A DNA stretch of 64,000 bases, from positions 1 through 64,000 of the forward strand of contig PKTT01000023.1 in NCBI GenBank assembly GCA_002869015.1, written 5' to 3'. The notes beneath the pieces were generated by a model that was not told where the DNA came from, made no database searches, and saw nothing but the letters and a program-made list of their open reading frames with translations. Positions 52,063 to 61,031 of the stretch are shown piece after piece (position 1 is the first letter of the stretch; each line of letters begins with the position of its first letter). Both the position numbers and the translations under genes were made by a program. Origin of the DNA: Deltaproteobacteria bacterium (GTDB lineage: Bacteria; Desulfobacterota; Deferrisomatia; Deferrisomatales; BM512).

Positions 52063-52530
52063 ATGGTAGCATTCGTTGAAGGTAAATTATCCAGTCAGGG
52101 CCTTAAGTTCGCCCTTGTAGTCTCGCGCTTTAACTCCTTTATCACGGACAGGCTCGTCGAGGGCGCTGTTGACGCTATAGTCCGTACTGGCGGCAGCCCC
52201 GATGAAGTCAGCGTCTATAAAGTGCCGGGCGCCTTTGAAATTCCGCTTGTAGCGAAAAAGCTTGCCGAGTCCGGCGACTACGACGGCATATGTTGTCTAG
52301 GCGCTGTTATCCGTGGCTCCACCCCCCACTTTGATTTCGTTGCGAGCGAGGTCGCCAAGGGCGTTGCATCGGCTTCACTTGAAACCGGCAAGGTCATCAG
52401 CTTTGGTGTCCTCACCACCGATACACTTGAGCAGGCTGTCGAGCGCGCAGGTTCCAAGGCTGGAAACAAGGGCAGCGAGGCGGCGATGGCGATGATCGAG
52501 ACCGTTAACCTTCTTAATGCGGCTGGGTAG
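52063..52530 (+). CDS. ribH: 6,7-dimethyl-8-ribityllumazine synthase
   Basis: 155 residues. [56 protein letters not shown] (with the catalytic His) and [18 protein letters not shown] are family signatures. It condenses the RibA/D and RibB products and assembles as a 60-mer or decamer. It ends three bases before nusB. Confidence 0.96.
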   Translation: MVAFVEGKLSSQGLKFALVVSRFNSFITDRLVEGAVDAIVRTGGSPDEVSVYKVPGAFEIPLVAKKLAESGDYDGICCLGAVIRGSTPHFDFVASEVAKGVASASLETGKVISFGVLTTDTLEQAVERAGSKAGNKGSEAAMAMIETVNLLNAAG

Positions 52531-52532
52531 CT

Positions 52533-52964
52533 TTGGGTTCACGTCACTATACCCGACAGCTGGCTTTGCAGGCTCTTTATGCGCTGGACGCCAATCCGGC
52601 CTTGACCGTAGTGGAATCTATCCTCGCCGTTAGGGCCGAGTCCGGGGATGCCTTTAGCCGCGCCGATGAAGAGCGGCTTACCACCCTCGTGGAGGGTGTC
52701 CACAGCGATATAGAGCGCATTGACGATACCGTTGAGGCTGCAAGCCGCAATTGGAAACTGCCGAGGATGGACAGGGTGGACCGCTCCATCCTGCGCCTCG
52801 GCACCTTTGAGTTGACGGGCCTTGTAGATGTGCCTGCGCCGGTGATCTTGAGCGAGGCGGTTGAGCTCGCCAAGGATTTCGGCAGCACCGAGTCGCCCGC
52901 CTTTATAAATGGAATCCTCGACAGGGTCGCCCGCACCAGCCGGCCCGACGAGGTTAAAACCTGA
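52533..52964 (+). CDS. nusB: Transcription antitermination factor NusB
   Basis: 143 residues from TTG 52533. RHYTRQLALQALYALDANP is the conserved RNA-binding N-terminus, and MDRVDRSILRLGTFEL and VILSEAVELAKDFGSTESPAF, cited in parts, are the C-terminal family blocks. NusB with S10 binds boxA to keep rRNA transcription processive. The ribH-nusB pairing is widespread and supports the start. Confidence 0.95.
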   Translation: MGSRHYTRQLALQALYALDANPALTVVESILAVRAESGDAFSRADEERLTTLVEGVHSDIERIDDTVEAASRNWKLPRMDRVDRSILRLGTFELTGLVDVPAPVILSEAVELAKDFGSTESPAFINGILDRVARTSRPDEVKT

Positions 52965-52990
52965 AGCTTTTTTGCTGCCACTAATCCCCG

Positions 52991-53551
52991 ATGGCGCTCT
53001 TAAAACCACAACGACTACTTGCTGTCTGGCTTTTTTTGGTCTCCGTTGGAGATTTCGCGGTTCTCTATCTGAACCTCAAGAGCAGCGCAATGCTCCTCCC
53101 GATACCGGACGTTCCTGAGATACGCTGGACCCTCTTTTACGTCGTTATGTATGGCCTTGTGGCGTTCCACCTCTGGCGTGGAGACAAGCTTGGGTGGTAT
53201 GGCTTTATATATCTGACCCTCCTTCGAGTGATAGAGGGGAGCGTTTGGGAGATAATGGACCCAATCCCGCTATACGCGCCACTCGCGGCTGGTATAGCTC
53301 TTTTGTATCACGGACTGCTCTTAACGCTCCTAGATAAGCCAATAATGCGCCGGGAGTTCTTCCCCTCCGGCGAAAAACCAGTGGCGATACTGGGAAAAAT
53401 ATCCCTCCTCATCAGATGCTCCGGTTTGGCCCTTCTTGCCTACTACTTTGGCTCCTACCCGCTCGCCATCGCGGTTGTGCTTGTATGGGTCTTCGTGGTC
53501 ACCTTTTATAGGCCTCTGGTAGCGCTAAAGAGAACTCCAAACAAAAAATAA
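52991..53551 (+). CDS. Hypothetical integral membrane protein
   Basis: 186 residues with about five hydrophobic helices: residues 9-28 (LLAVWLFLVSVGDFAVLYLN), 46-65, 72-85 (LGWYGFIYLTLLRVIEG), 95-115 and 140-172. The ends are basic (RPLVALKRTPNKK). I do not recognise a family. It follows nusB by 26 bases and precedes the Dam-type gene, and is probably the end of the long rib operon or a separate unit. No conserved charged residues in the helices suggest a transport function. Confidence 0.65.
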   Translation: MALLKPQRLLAVWLFLVSVGDFAVLYLNLKSSAMLLPIPDVPEIRWTLFYVVMYGLVAFHLWRGDKLGWYGFIYLTLLRVIEGSVWEIMDPIPLYAPLAAGIALLYHGLLLTLLDKPIMRREFFPSGEKPVAILGKISLLIRCSGLALLAYYFGSYPLAIAVVLVWVFVVTFYRPLVALKRTPNKK

Positions 53552-53604
53552 GCGACGCCGGATCCCCGTTCATGTATGATCTTCCTCAAGGAGGTCAAGG
53601 GGTT

Positions 53605-54441
53605 ATGGTGAAGAGCAGCGTCAAAGGGCCGGTTGGGGCTCCCTTTGTAAAATGGGCTGGAGGTAAACGTCAGCTTCTGGATGAGCTCCTTAAGCGCGCG
53701 CCTGAATCCTATGAGCGCTACGTTGAGCCTTTCGTGGGAGGCGGAGCGCTATTTTTCGCGCTATCGCCAAAAAGCGCGATCCTGATAGACCTTAACGCCG
53801 AGCTTATAAATCTTTATAGGGTTGTGAAGGAGAAGCCACGGGAACTTTTAGAGGAGTTATCAAGGCATAGAAATGAAGAGGAATACTACTATGCTGTGCG
53901 AACCCTTGACCGAGCTGCCGAATTTGCTGAGATGAGTGAGGTGGAAAGGGCAGGGCGCTTTCTCTATCTCAATAAGACAGGCTACAATGGGCTCTGGCGG
54001 GTGAACTCGAGGGGTGAGAACAACGTCCCCTTCGGCAGGTATAAGAACCCAACAATAGCCGACCCTGATAAAATCAAGGCATCAAGCGCGGCTCTAGCCT
54101 CCTCCATACTTATTTGCGGAGATTTTTCCGAGGTTGAACATGCTGCAAGGGAGAATGACTTTCTATACCTGGACCCTCCCTATCACCCCTTGAGCGCCAC
54201 CTCCGGCTTTACAGGTTACTCATCAGGAGGGTTTTCGGCTGAAGATCAGATCCGCTTAAGAGAGATGGTCCTAAGGCTGACAAAAAAGGGGGTAAAGGTG
54301 ATGCTCTCAAATTCAGACACCCCCTTCATTCAAAAACTATACAATGGCTTCAATGTCGATAGGGTGAGCGCCACTCGAACCATCAACTGCAAGGGCGCTA
54401 AGCGTGGCCATGTCTCCGAAGTGATAATAAGGAATTACTGA
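53605..54441 (+). CDS. D12-class N6-adenine DNA methyltransferase (Dam-type)
   Basis: 278 residues from ATG 53605, ten bases after GGAGG (an in-frame ATG at 53572 has no such site). SAM-binding FVKWAGGKRQLLDELL and YVEPFVGGGALFF, target motif LDPPYHPLSATSGFT and the Dam-like NKTGYNGLWRVN match the D12 class. It methylates adenine, most likely in a short palindrome such as GATC, but specificity cannot be read from sequence. No restriction gene is adjacent, so it acts as an orphan methylase. It converges with the flavoprotein gene; their ends overlap by seven bases. Confidence 0.9.
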   Translation: MVKSSVKGPVGAPFVKWAGGKRQLLDELLKRAPESYERYVEPFVGGGALFFALSPKSAILIDLNAELINLYRVVKEKPRELLEELSRHRNEEEYYYAVRTLDRAAEFAEMSEVERAGRFLYLNKTGYNGLWRVNSRGENNVPFGRYKNPTIADPDKIKASSAALASSILICGDFSEVEHAARENDFLYLDPPYHPLSATSGFTGYSSGGFSAEDQIRLREMVLRLTKKGVKVMLSNSDTPFIQKLYNGFNVDRVSATRTINCKGAKRGHVSEVIIRNY

Positions 54442-55271
54442 GGCACCCCCTTCTTCTCAGAGAAGAACTCCTTCACCGCCGAATGTATCTCCCTGAAGTT
54501 CTCTCTAAACCAGGGGCCTGAGGGGAGGATTTTCTCTTCATAGTGGTACTTCATTGAGGCTTCGCTCCAGCGGTTTTCGCTGTCGGCGTCGGGGATGATG
54601 GTAGCTACGCCCTCTACGGAATCAACTTCGCCGGAGATGTCGCAAAGTGGGCAATACCCTTTACCACCTCGGTAGGTAACCATGTTAAGTCGGCATATGG
54701 GGCACCCTCCCTTGTCCCCTATGAAATTTTTCTCCCCTTTCGCAAGGGCTACCCCGCCATCATAAGCGCGGTCCATAGCAGCATCGTCGTAAAGTATTTC
54801 ACCTGGTCCTTGACCGTAACCGACGAAGCGATCTACAGGGGCCATGCCTGCCGCCAAAATTGCGGTCATGGGCTGCTCAAGGGCGAAGGGCTCCCAGCCG
54901 ATGACTCCAGCTGTGGCCACCGCCATCGCGCTCTTACCCGCCAGCTCTCTGGTAAGCCCGAAAACCACCAGCCGGTCCAGGATGTTCTTCATAACTGAAT
55001 TTGAGCTAAGTATGTAGGTTGGCGTGCCGATTACCACCGCGTCGGCCCAACGAAGCGCATCAAGGAATTCGTTGAAACGGTCCTTTATAACGCAATCGCG
55101 GCGTTTAAAAACGCAGGCCATGCAGCCATTGCATGGTTTTAGCTCCAGGTCCGCAGGTCTGATAAATCTTGTTTCGGCTCCCGCTGACTCAGCACCGTAA
55201 AGCACCTGAGTAACCAGAATATCTGTGTTTCCCTCTTTTCGCGGACTGGTGCTGACTCCAAGGACTTTCAT
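54435..55271 (-). CDS. Iron-sulfur/flavodoxin-type NADPH-dependent FMN reductase
   Basis: 278 residues. The flavodoxin-like fold shows MKVLGVSTSPRKEGNTDIL, a Cys pair in PCNGCMACVFKRRDC (the iron-sulfur flavoprotein pattern) and IGTPTYILSSNSVMKNILDR. A C-terminal extension (about 190-278) adds CPICRLNMV and YCPLCDISG, a four-cysteine metal ribbon uncommon in the family. It probably transfers electrons from a low-potential donor to an unknown acceptor. Its end overlaps the methylase by seven bases. Confidence 0.82.
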   Translation of the reverse strand: MKVLGVSTSPRKEGNTDILVTQVLYGAESAGAETRFIRPADLELKPCNGCMACVFKRRDCVIKDRFNEFLDALRWADAVVIGTPTYILSSNSVMKNILDRLVVFGLTRELAGKSAMAVATAGVIGWEPFALEQPMTAILAAGMAPVDRFVGYGQGPGEILYDDAAMDRAYDGGVALAKGEKNFIGDKGGCPICRLNMVTYRGGKGYCPLCDISGEVDSVEGVATIIPDADSENRWSEASMKYHYEEKILPSGPWFRENFREIHSAVKEFFSEKKGVPQ

Positions 55272-55392
55272 TCATACTTCTCCCGTAGTGCGCAGACTTA
55301 AAATATAAGTACCTGCTTAAGAAGCTTGCGCAAAAAAAATCAATAGTTCATTGATGGCAGTATGAAAGGCCCATATGGATTTAAGGAGCGGT

Positions 55393-56253
55393 TTACATAG
55401 CTGCCTGTACGCTAAAGCAGTGTCGGAGGTTGTCAAACCCTGATATTTGGCGAACCTTTTGAACCGCATAGCCGAAAACCCAGCCCTCCTCGCTCTTCCA
55501 ACCGAAACCTATAGAGGTTGCATCTTCATCGGTCAGCCCCTCCCACATCTGCCCGAAGCGGAGGGCGAAAGAGCTGCCTGAGGGGGTCCATTCGAGCCCC
55601 ACATGGTAGTCCTGCCCATCGCTCATCGATTCTTCAGTGTGGCGTACGAAGTCAGTAGAGAGGTTCCAGCGTGGGAAGATCGGATAAGCCAGGCCGAGAG
55701 CGATACGCGGAGAGAGAAAGCCGAGCTGATCTGCGAAAAGGTCGTGGCCCGTCACCGCTATCTTGAGGCCGCCGTGTCGTTCGGCCAGAAAGCCGAGGTC
55801 GCCCACAAGGGCTGATTCCCAGCTGTCAAGGTTGGAATCCCTGCCGTGGATGTACCTCAAGGTTGCCCCGAAGTGGTTTGATTTTCCACCGGCTATCGAT
55901 ATTCCTAAATCCTCAAGCTGGTAATCCGAAGTGCTGCGCGTGTACTGGATCGCCCCGGCGAAGTTGGAGGTGGCGTTATCCACGAGGGTGACCTGAACGG
56001 CATCGAACCCGCCTACGTCACGGTCCTGCCCCTCATAGGAGAAGCCACCATAGAAACCACGGATTGGCGACAGCGCAGCCGGATTCATCCTTGCGGCCAT
56101 TACCGTGGATGGTATGGCGCGCACAGCGCCGCCTAGGGCGAGAGCCCTGGCGTTGAAGAGTTCCGGCCTTATCTCCCCGGCTGCGGAGGGCAGAGATGCC
56201 AAAAACAGCATCGTTGCGAGGATCAACAAAAAAAGTTTGCGATGACTACTCAT
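55393..56253 (-). CDS. FadL/PorV-like outer-membrane protein
   Basis: 286 residues with a signal peptide (KLFLLILATMLFLASLPSAA). The mature start, NARALALGGAVRAIPSTVMA with NPAALS, is the signature of the FadL/PorV/TraF-like barrels (A-L-x-G-G-x-x-x-A ... N-P-A-x-L). Beta strands continue to the end: FAGAIQYTRSTSDYQLE, GATLRYIHGRDS, SFALRFGQMWEGLTD. It is presumably an outer-membrane barrel for hydrophobic molecules or a chaperone of secretion. The dksA promoter overlaps its 5' end. Confidence 0.75.
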   Translation of the reverse strand: MSSHRKLFLLILATMLFLASLPSAAGEIRPELFNARALALGGAVRAIPSTVMAARMNPAALSPIRGFYGGFSYEGQDRDVGGFDAVQVTLVDNATSNFAGAIQYTRSTSDYQLEDLGISIAGGKSNHFGATLRYIHGRDSNLDSWESALVGDLGFLAERHGGLKIAVTGHDLFADQLGFLSPRIALGLAYPIFPRWNLSTDFVRHTEESMSDGQDYHVGLEWTPSGSSFALRFGQMWEGLTDEDATSIGFGWKSEEGWVFGYAVQKVRQISGFDNLRHCFSVQAAM

Positions 56254-56264
56254 GTTGCTATAAT
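56237..56264 (+). promoter_or_regulatory. Sigma-70-type promoter of dksA
   Basis: TTGCGA (56237-56242), a 16-base spacer and TATAAT (56259-56264) lie 89 bases before the dksA ATG and overlap the start of the divergent outer-membrane gene. Confidence 0.6.
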
Positions 56265-56352
56265 CCCATATCCTTCATGTAAGGTCAGTATACTATACTC
56301 CTGTAGACCCGCTTACCACAACAGTTGTGGAGACGGATTTGAGGATTGCGAT

Positions 56353-56712
56353 ATGACAAAAAAACAGCTTGAAGAGTTTAAAGACCTTTTGAATGAAAGG
56401 CTTAGCGAACTTGTCGACGAGGCGCACAACACCGTCGGCGACCTCATTGAGGGCGAGGAGAATTTCCCCGACCCGACTGACAGGGCTACCGCTGAGTCGG
56501 ACAGAAACTTCCTCCTGAGGATTCGCGACAGGGAGCGGAGACTTATTCTCAAAATCCGTGAGGCGCTTGAGCGCATTGAGGACGGCACCTTCGGGGAGTG
56601 TGAGAATTGCGGTGAGAACATAGGCGTCAAGCGCCTTCGCGCACGTCCGGTGACCACCCTTTGCATCGACTGCAAAACAGAAATGGAGAGCATCGAGAAG
56701 AGTGGCAACTAA
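56353..56712 (+). CDS. dksA: RNA polymerase-binding protein DksA
   Basis: 119 residues from ATG 56353, eight bases after GAGG; the longer frame from 56242 is not homologous. MTKKQLEEFKDLLNERLSEL starts the coiled coil, DPTDRATAE with two Asp is the tip that enters the polymerase secondary channel (DxxDxA), and CENCGENIG with CIDCKTEME form the zinc finger. It acts with ppGpp in stringent control. The GTG of the next gene overlaps its end. Confidence 0.93.
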   Translation: MTKKQLEEFKDLLNERLSELVDEAHNTVGDLIEGEENFPDPTDRATAESDRNFLLRIRDRERRLILKIREALERIEDGTFGECENCGENIGVKRLRARPVTTLCIDCKTEMESIEKSGN

Positions 56713-57397
56713 GCGGCACCTCCACCTTAAGATGCACACAGGGCGCAAGGGCAATAATTTAGCTATTTTAGCCCTTACGCTCCTCTCCTTACTCCTCCTC
56801 GCTTTCGCTCCCCTGCCTGCCGAAATCTTTGAAAGGTGCCGCAAGGCAACACCAAGCGGCCCTGTAAGTTTCCGCGCCTTCTTGGATGGCGTGCCCGGAT
56901 ACCTTCATATAGTTACTCCCGGGCATCATAAGTTCATCCCCGATGGTGGTGAGGCCATCTCAGACCCAGGTCCATTGGCTGGAGATTTCGCCACAACCCA
57001 GGCGCTTTGGCGCATACTCGATTTTTACTCTCCAATTGGCGCGGATGAGTATGGCGACCTGCTCCTTGAAGTCGGAGTGGACCTAAATGTGAGGGGGTGG
57101 GTACGCCTCGACCCGGAGGGCAAGGCGATGGCTGAGACCATAGGTTCTCCTGGTGAGAGCAAACCTAAAGCGCCTCAGGCTATCTTCGACCGGGATACAG
57201 GGCGTGTCGTAAAGGTCATCTTGTGGGGCTCCAGCGTTACCTCGGGACCGCCCGCACCCTCCGGTTATCCCCGCTGGTTCAACACTTCCGCAGGTTTTCT
57301 TGAGCTTGTAGGAGAGCCAACCTCTATACCAATGCCATCGGTAACCATTGAGTTTGAAAGTAATACACCGGCCCGCTCCGAAGACCCTCCGCGCTAA
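56702..57397 (+). CDS. Hypothetical membrane-anchored or exported protein
   Basis: 231 residues from GTG 56702. A basic start and a hydrophobic stretch (NLAILALTLLSLLLLAFAPL) form an uncleaved signal anchor or signal peptide; the rest looks like a beta-rich extracytoplasmic domain (GYLHIVTPGHHKFIP, LLLEVGVDLNVRGWVRLDPE, VVKVILWGSSVTSGPP). It is proline-rich at the end. No family recognised. It overlaps dksA by 11 bases and is 20 bases before priA. Confidence 0.6.
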   Translation: MATKRHLHLKMHTGRKGNNLAILALTLLSLLLLAFAPLPAEIFERCRKATPSGPVSFRAFLDGVPGYLHIVTPGHHKFIPDGGEAISDPGPLAGDFATTQALWRILDFYSPIGADEYGDLLLEVGVDLNVRGWVRLDPEGKAMAETIGSPGESKPKAPQAIFDRDTGRVVKVILWGSSVTSGPPAPSGYPRWFNTSAGFLELVGEPTSIPMPSVTIEFESNTPARSEDPPR

Positions 57398-57417
57398 CCC
57401 CGACATGGTGACGTAAA

Positions 57418-59826
57418 GTGAAATACGCTAAAGTCGCCGCGATCCTTCCTCTAAGAGAGCCGCTCACCTACTCAATTCCCGAGCGCTTTGAGGAGTTGCT
57501 TCGCGCAGGGGTGCGTTGCTCAGTGCCCATAGGGCCGCGAAAAGTAGCAGGCTTTGTGCTTTCAATTAGCTCCACTCCGGATATAGAGGAGAAGAGGATA
57601 AGGCCTATTCATGAGGTGCTGGACGAGGCTCCCACGCTTACCCCTGACCTCCTGAAGCTTGGTGAGTGGGCGGCCAATTATTACCAGTATCCTCTAGGGG
57701 AGGTGCTCGCTTCCTTCCTTCCCCCCTCGGTAAGGACTCCGTCAAAGGTCTCATATCTGGCTTCCGGCGCTTGCGAAGACAAAGTGTCAGAGGCGGCGTT
57801 AGCGCTCCACTCCCGCATCAAGGGATTTAAGAATGGACTCCCATCCTCATTGGTGAAGAGCGGTGAAGCCGTTTATTTGGAGGAGCTCTTGAAGGCGGGG
57901 GCTGTTACCCGGGAATGGAGCGTTGCCAGGCCAAAGGAGGTTAAGGGGAGGCGTTGGCTCTACCTTACCGAGGAAGCGCCCTCACCGGAGGCTCTTCCCG
58001 CAAGCGCCACCCGCCTTGCGCAGCTTCTGGAGCTCCTCTCCTACGGACCTCAGGAGGCTGCTGGGCTAAAGAGCTCCGGCATAACAAGCGACACTGTAAA
58101 GCGAGGTGAGCGCAATGGCTGGATTTTAGTTGCAGAGACCCCACCTGAAGCCCTGGAGGCGGGGAAATTCGGCTTTGGAGGGACGGGGGAGGTAACCCTC
58201 ACGGCTGCACAGTCTAAGGCGGTCGCGCGGATTGAGGAGGCCGTCGAGGCAGGACGGTTCGAGCCGCTTCTCCTTTACGGCGTAACGGGTTCGGGGAAAA
58301 CCGAGGTCTACCTTCGCGCGGTTAAGGGAGCCTTGGCGGCTGGGAGAAGCGCGCTTATCCTGGTCCCGGAGATATCCTTGACCCCACAGCTGCTCGGGCG
58401 TTTCGCCTCCGCGCTGGGTGAGGGGATGGCGCTTTTACATTCGGGGCTTAGTGAACGAGAACGCAGGCTTCAATGGGAGCGCGTTCGTGATGGGGGGGCA
58501 AAGGTAGTTATAGGTACCCGCTCCGCTGTGTGGGCACCCTTGAGGGATATAGGACTCATCGTGGTCGATGAGGAGCATGACCCTAGCTATAAGCAGGCTG
58601 ACGGGCTGAGATACAACGCCAAACATGCTGCGCTTATGCGTGGCAGGGAGGTCGGCTCACCCGTGCTGCTCGGCTCTGCGACCCCTGAAGTAGATTCGTT
58701 TCTCTCAGCAAAAGAGGGACGCTTTACACTGCTGACCCTTCCCGAACGGGTTATGGGCGCCTCCTTCCCCGAGGTCCGACTTATCGACATACGAGATGAG
58801 GAAAGAGAAAAATCCAAAAGGGTGACGATCTCCGAAGAGCTTGGCGCAGCTGTTGATGAAGCCCTGGCGCGAGGTGAGCAAGCGCTCCTCTTTATCAACA
58901 GGAGGGGGCTTAATTCAGCCCTCTTTTGCCCTGAATGCGAAAGTTCGGTGAAATGCGCCTCTTGCTCGGTTCCCATGACCCTCCACAGGCGAGGGGGGAG
59001 CTTTAAGCTCCTGTGCCATTACTGTGGAAGCGGCAAAAACCCCCCGGATATATGCCCCGAATGTTCGGCTTCAGAGCTGATAGGCCTCGGCACCGGGACC
59101 CAGAGGGTAGAGGAGAGCATCTCCAAGCGCTGGCCCAAAGCGAGGATAGCCCGCCTTGACAGGGACGCGGTAGGGGGCGAGGGCGCTCTTGAGCTTCTCC
59201 GAGACTTCTCATCAGGCCGCTACGATATCCTGGTAGGGACCCAGATGGTTGTAAAGGGGCATCACTTCCCCTCGCTAACGGTTGTGGGTGTACTCTCAGG
59301 CGATGACCTCCTCCACTTTGCTGATTTCAGGGCCGGTGAGCGCACCTTCCAGATGATAACCCAGGTGGCGGGAAGAGCGGGGCGGGAGGAAAAACCAGGG
59401 GTGGTTTTTTTGCAGACGAGAAATCCGCACCATCCTGTTTTGCAGGCGGTTGTCGCGGGTAGCTTTGATTCCTGGGCCAAGGGTGAGCTTGATGAGCGTA
59501 AGCTTGCCGGTTTTCCACCCTACAGGCGACTTGCGCTGGTGCGGGTCTCCGGTAGCGGCGAGGCGGCAGTTAAACGTTACACGCTGGATGTCTCCCATTA
59601 TTTAAAAAGCCGCGGGCGCGTACTAGGCGTTGAGCTATTGGGCCCCGCCCCCGCCCCCATTGAGAGGCTTCGCGGCCGGTGGAGACACCACATCCTCCTT
59701 CGTGCGGAGGGGCAAAGCGCCGCTCCCCTTGTGATGCTCCTTGGTGAGTTCACCAGAAGCGACCTCTTTCGCGCCTCTGGAGATATATCCGTCCAGTTGG
59801 ACGTCGATCCGCTTCGTATGTTGTAA
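57418..59826 (+). CDS. priA: Primosomal replication protein N' (PriA helicase)
   Basis: 802 residues. The N-terminal fork-binding part (KYAKVAAILPLREPLTYSIP, GEVLASFLPPSVR) precedes the helicase core: Walker A GVTGSGKTEVYLRA, DEAH-type VVDEEHDPSYKQ, and GTQMVVKGHHFPSLTVVGVL with QVAGRAGR. Eight zinc cysteines are seen in CPECESSVKCASC, CHYCGSGKNPPDICPEC. It reloads the replisome at stalled forks. GTG start. It lies in a run of DNA-maintenance genes with dprA and topA. Confidence 0.95.
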   Translation: MKYAKVAAILPLREPLTYSIPERFEELLRAGVRCSVPIGPRKVAGFVLSISSTPDIEEKRIRPIHEVLDEAPTLTPDLLKLGEWAANYYQYPLGEVLASFLPPSVRTPSKVSYLASGACEDKVSEAALALHSRIKGFKNGLPSSLVKSGEAVYLEELLKAGAVTREWSVARPKEVKGRRWLYLTEEAPSPEALPASATRLAQLLELLSYGPQEAAGLKSSGITSDTVKRGERNGWILVAETPPEALEAGKFGFGGTGEVTLTAAQSKAVARIEEAVEAGRFEPLLLYGVTGSGKTEVYLRAVKGALAAGRSALILVPEISLTPQLLGRFASALGEGMALLHSGLSERERRLQWERVRDGGAKVVIGTRSAVWAPLRDIGLIVVDEEHDPSYKQADGLRYNAKHAALMRGREVGSPVLLGSATPEVDSFLSAKEGRFTLLTLPERVMGASFPEVRLIDIRDEEREKSKRVTISEELGAAVDEALARGEQALLFINRRGLNSALFCPECESSVKCASCSVPMTLHRRGGSFKLLCHYCGSGKNPPDICPECSASELIGLGTGTQRVEESISKRWPKARIARLDRDAVGGEGALELLRDFSSGRYDILVGTQMVVKGHHFPSLTVVGVLSGDDLLHFADFRAGERTFQMITQVAGRAGREEKPGVVFLQTRNPHHPVLQAVVAGSFDSWAKGELDERKLAGFPPYRRLALVRVSGSGEAAVKRYTLDVSHYLKSRGRVLGVELLGPAPAPIERLRGRWRHHILLRAEGQSAAPLVMLLGEFTRSDLFRASGDISVQLDVDPLRML

Positions 59827-59901
59827 CCACCCCCTTGCAATCGCCCCCTTATAATACTAATGTATGCCGCCGGGTCCCTAAAGACCCGTTAGGGGGGAAC
59901 T

Positions 59902-61002
59902 ATGGATGCACAGGAGATGGTCAGCGCGCTCGCGCTAAGGAGCGTCGAAGGGCTTGGCGACCGCACCTACAAATTGCTTATTGATACCTTTGGTTCTGCT
60001 TCTGCGGCCTTTGGAGCATCCAAAAGCGCTTTGAAAGAGGCGCTCGGGGGCAAGTCAAAGGTTGCAGAGAGTATCATCGGAGGGGGCGCTTATCTCGACA
60101 GCGCAGAAGCGCTACTTGAGCGTCACAGGGTTGCCGGGGGGTGGCTCATATCATATGGCTGCGAGGGTTATCCGGAGCTGCTTTCGGAGGTTTACGATCC
60201 GCCGGGAGTGTTATTCGGTTACGGCGAGCTCCAGGCTGATGTTCCCGCTGTAGCGGTGGTAGGCTCAAGGCGGGCTTCTCCACATTCGCTCAAGCTGACC
60301 TACTCCATTTCGCGAGAGCTGGCAGAGGCGGGAGTGGTTGTCGTAAGCGGCCTTGCCGAGGGGATAGATGCCCGCGCCCACGCAGGCGCCCTCGACGGCG
60401 GCGGAAAGACAATCGCCGTATTCGGGGCAGGGATTGATGTTGTATATCCACGCTCCAACAAGGCCCTTGCGGAGAAGATTAAGAGCGGGGGAGGGGCGCT
60501 CCTTAGCGAGCACCCGCCGGGACAAAAGCCGGATGCCCGCTTTTTCCCGAGGCGCAACCGCATAATAAGCGGCATGAGTATGGCGGTGGTTGTAATAGAG
60601 GCGGCTAAAAAGTCAGGGTCATTGATAACGGCTAACTTTGCTCTGGATGAGGGGAGAGAGGTCTTCGCGGCCCCCGGCGTTGCAGGGTCGGCATGGGCCA
60701 GCGGCACAAACGACCTCTTGAGGCATGGGGCAAGGATAGTGGAAAGCGCTGAGGATATCCTGACTGGGCTTGGCCTTGGCGGTGTTAAAAATTCTGCCGA
60801 AGAGGGGAGGGACTTCTCCTCGACGTTGACCGCTGAGGCGCGAAATATGTTTCATGCGCTTGAGGATGCTCCGATAGATATCGATACTTTGGCGACACGC
60901 GCAGGATTTTCTCCCTCAAAAAGCGCCGCACTTTTAATGGAATTGGTTATATTGGGTTACGCGGCCGAATGGCCCGGCAAGCGGTTCACCAGGCTGTCTT
61001 GA
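59902..61002 (+). CDS. dprA: DNA-processing protein DprA
   Basis: 366 residues. An N-terminal helical part is followed by the Rossmann-like core (VAVVGSRRASPHSLKLTY, GVVVVSGLAEGIDARAHAGA, FPRRNRIISGMSMAVVVIEA, quoted in parts) and a C-terminal winged-helix-like domain (DIDTLATRAGFSPSKSAALL). DprA loads RecA onto incoming single-stranded DNA in transformation. AGGGGGGAA precedes the ATG, and a small hairpin (CGGGTC/GACCCG) lies just before it. The dprA-topA pairing is common. Confidence 0.94.
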   Translation: MDAQEMVSALALRSVEGLGDRTYKLLIDTFGSASAAFGASKSALKEALGGKSKVAESIIGGGAYLDSAEALLERHRVAGGWLISYGCEGYPELLSEVYDPPGVLFGYGELQADVPAVAVVGSRRASPHSLKLTYSISRELAEAGVVVVSGLAEGIDARAHAGALDGGGKTIAVFGAGIDVVYPRSNKALAEKIKSGGGALLSEHPPGQKPDARFFPRRNRIISGMSMAVVVIEAAKKSGSLITANFALDEGREVFAAPGVAGSAWASGTNDLLRHGARIVESAEDILTGLGLGGVKNSAEEGRDFSSTLTAEARNMFHALEDAPIDIDTLATRAGFSPSKSAALLMELVILGYAAEWPGKRFTRLS

Positions 61003-61031
61003 ATAAAAAAAACAAGGGGATTTAAATAGTT

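Noticed and set aside
49050-52530. FMN riboswitch controlling the rib genes
   Set aside because: The rib genes are nearly contiguous with nrdR upstream and there is no leader long enough to hold one.
59834-59862. Promoter TTGCAA...TATAAT before dprA
   Set aside because: Only nine bases separate the two boxes; a -10-like TATAAT alone is not enough.
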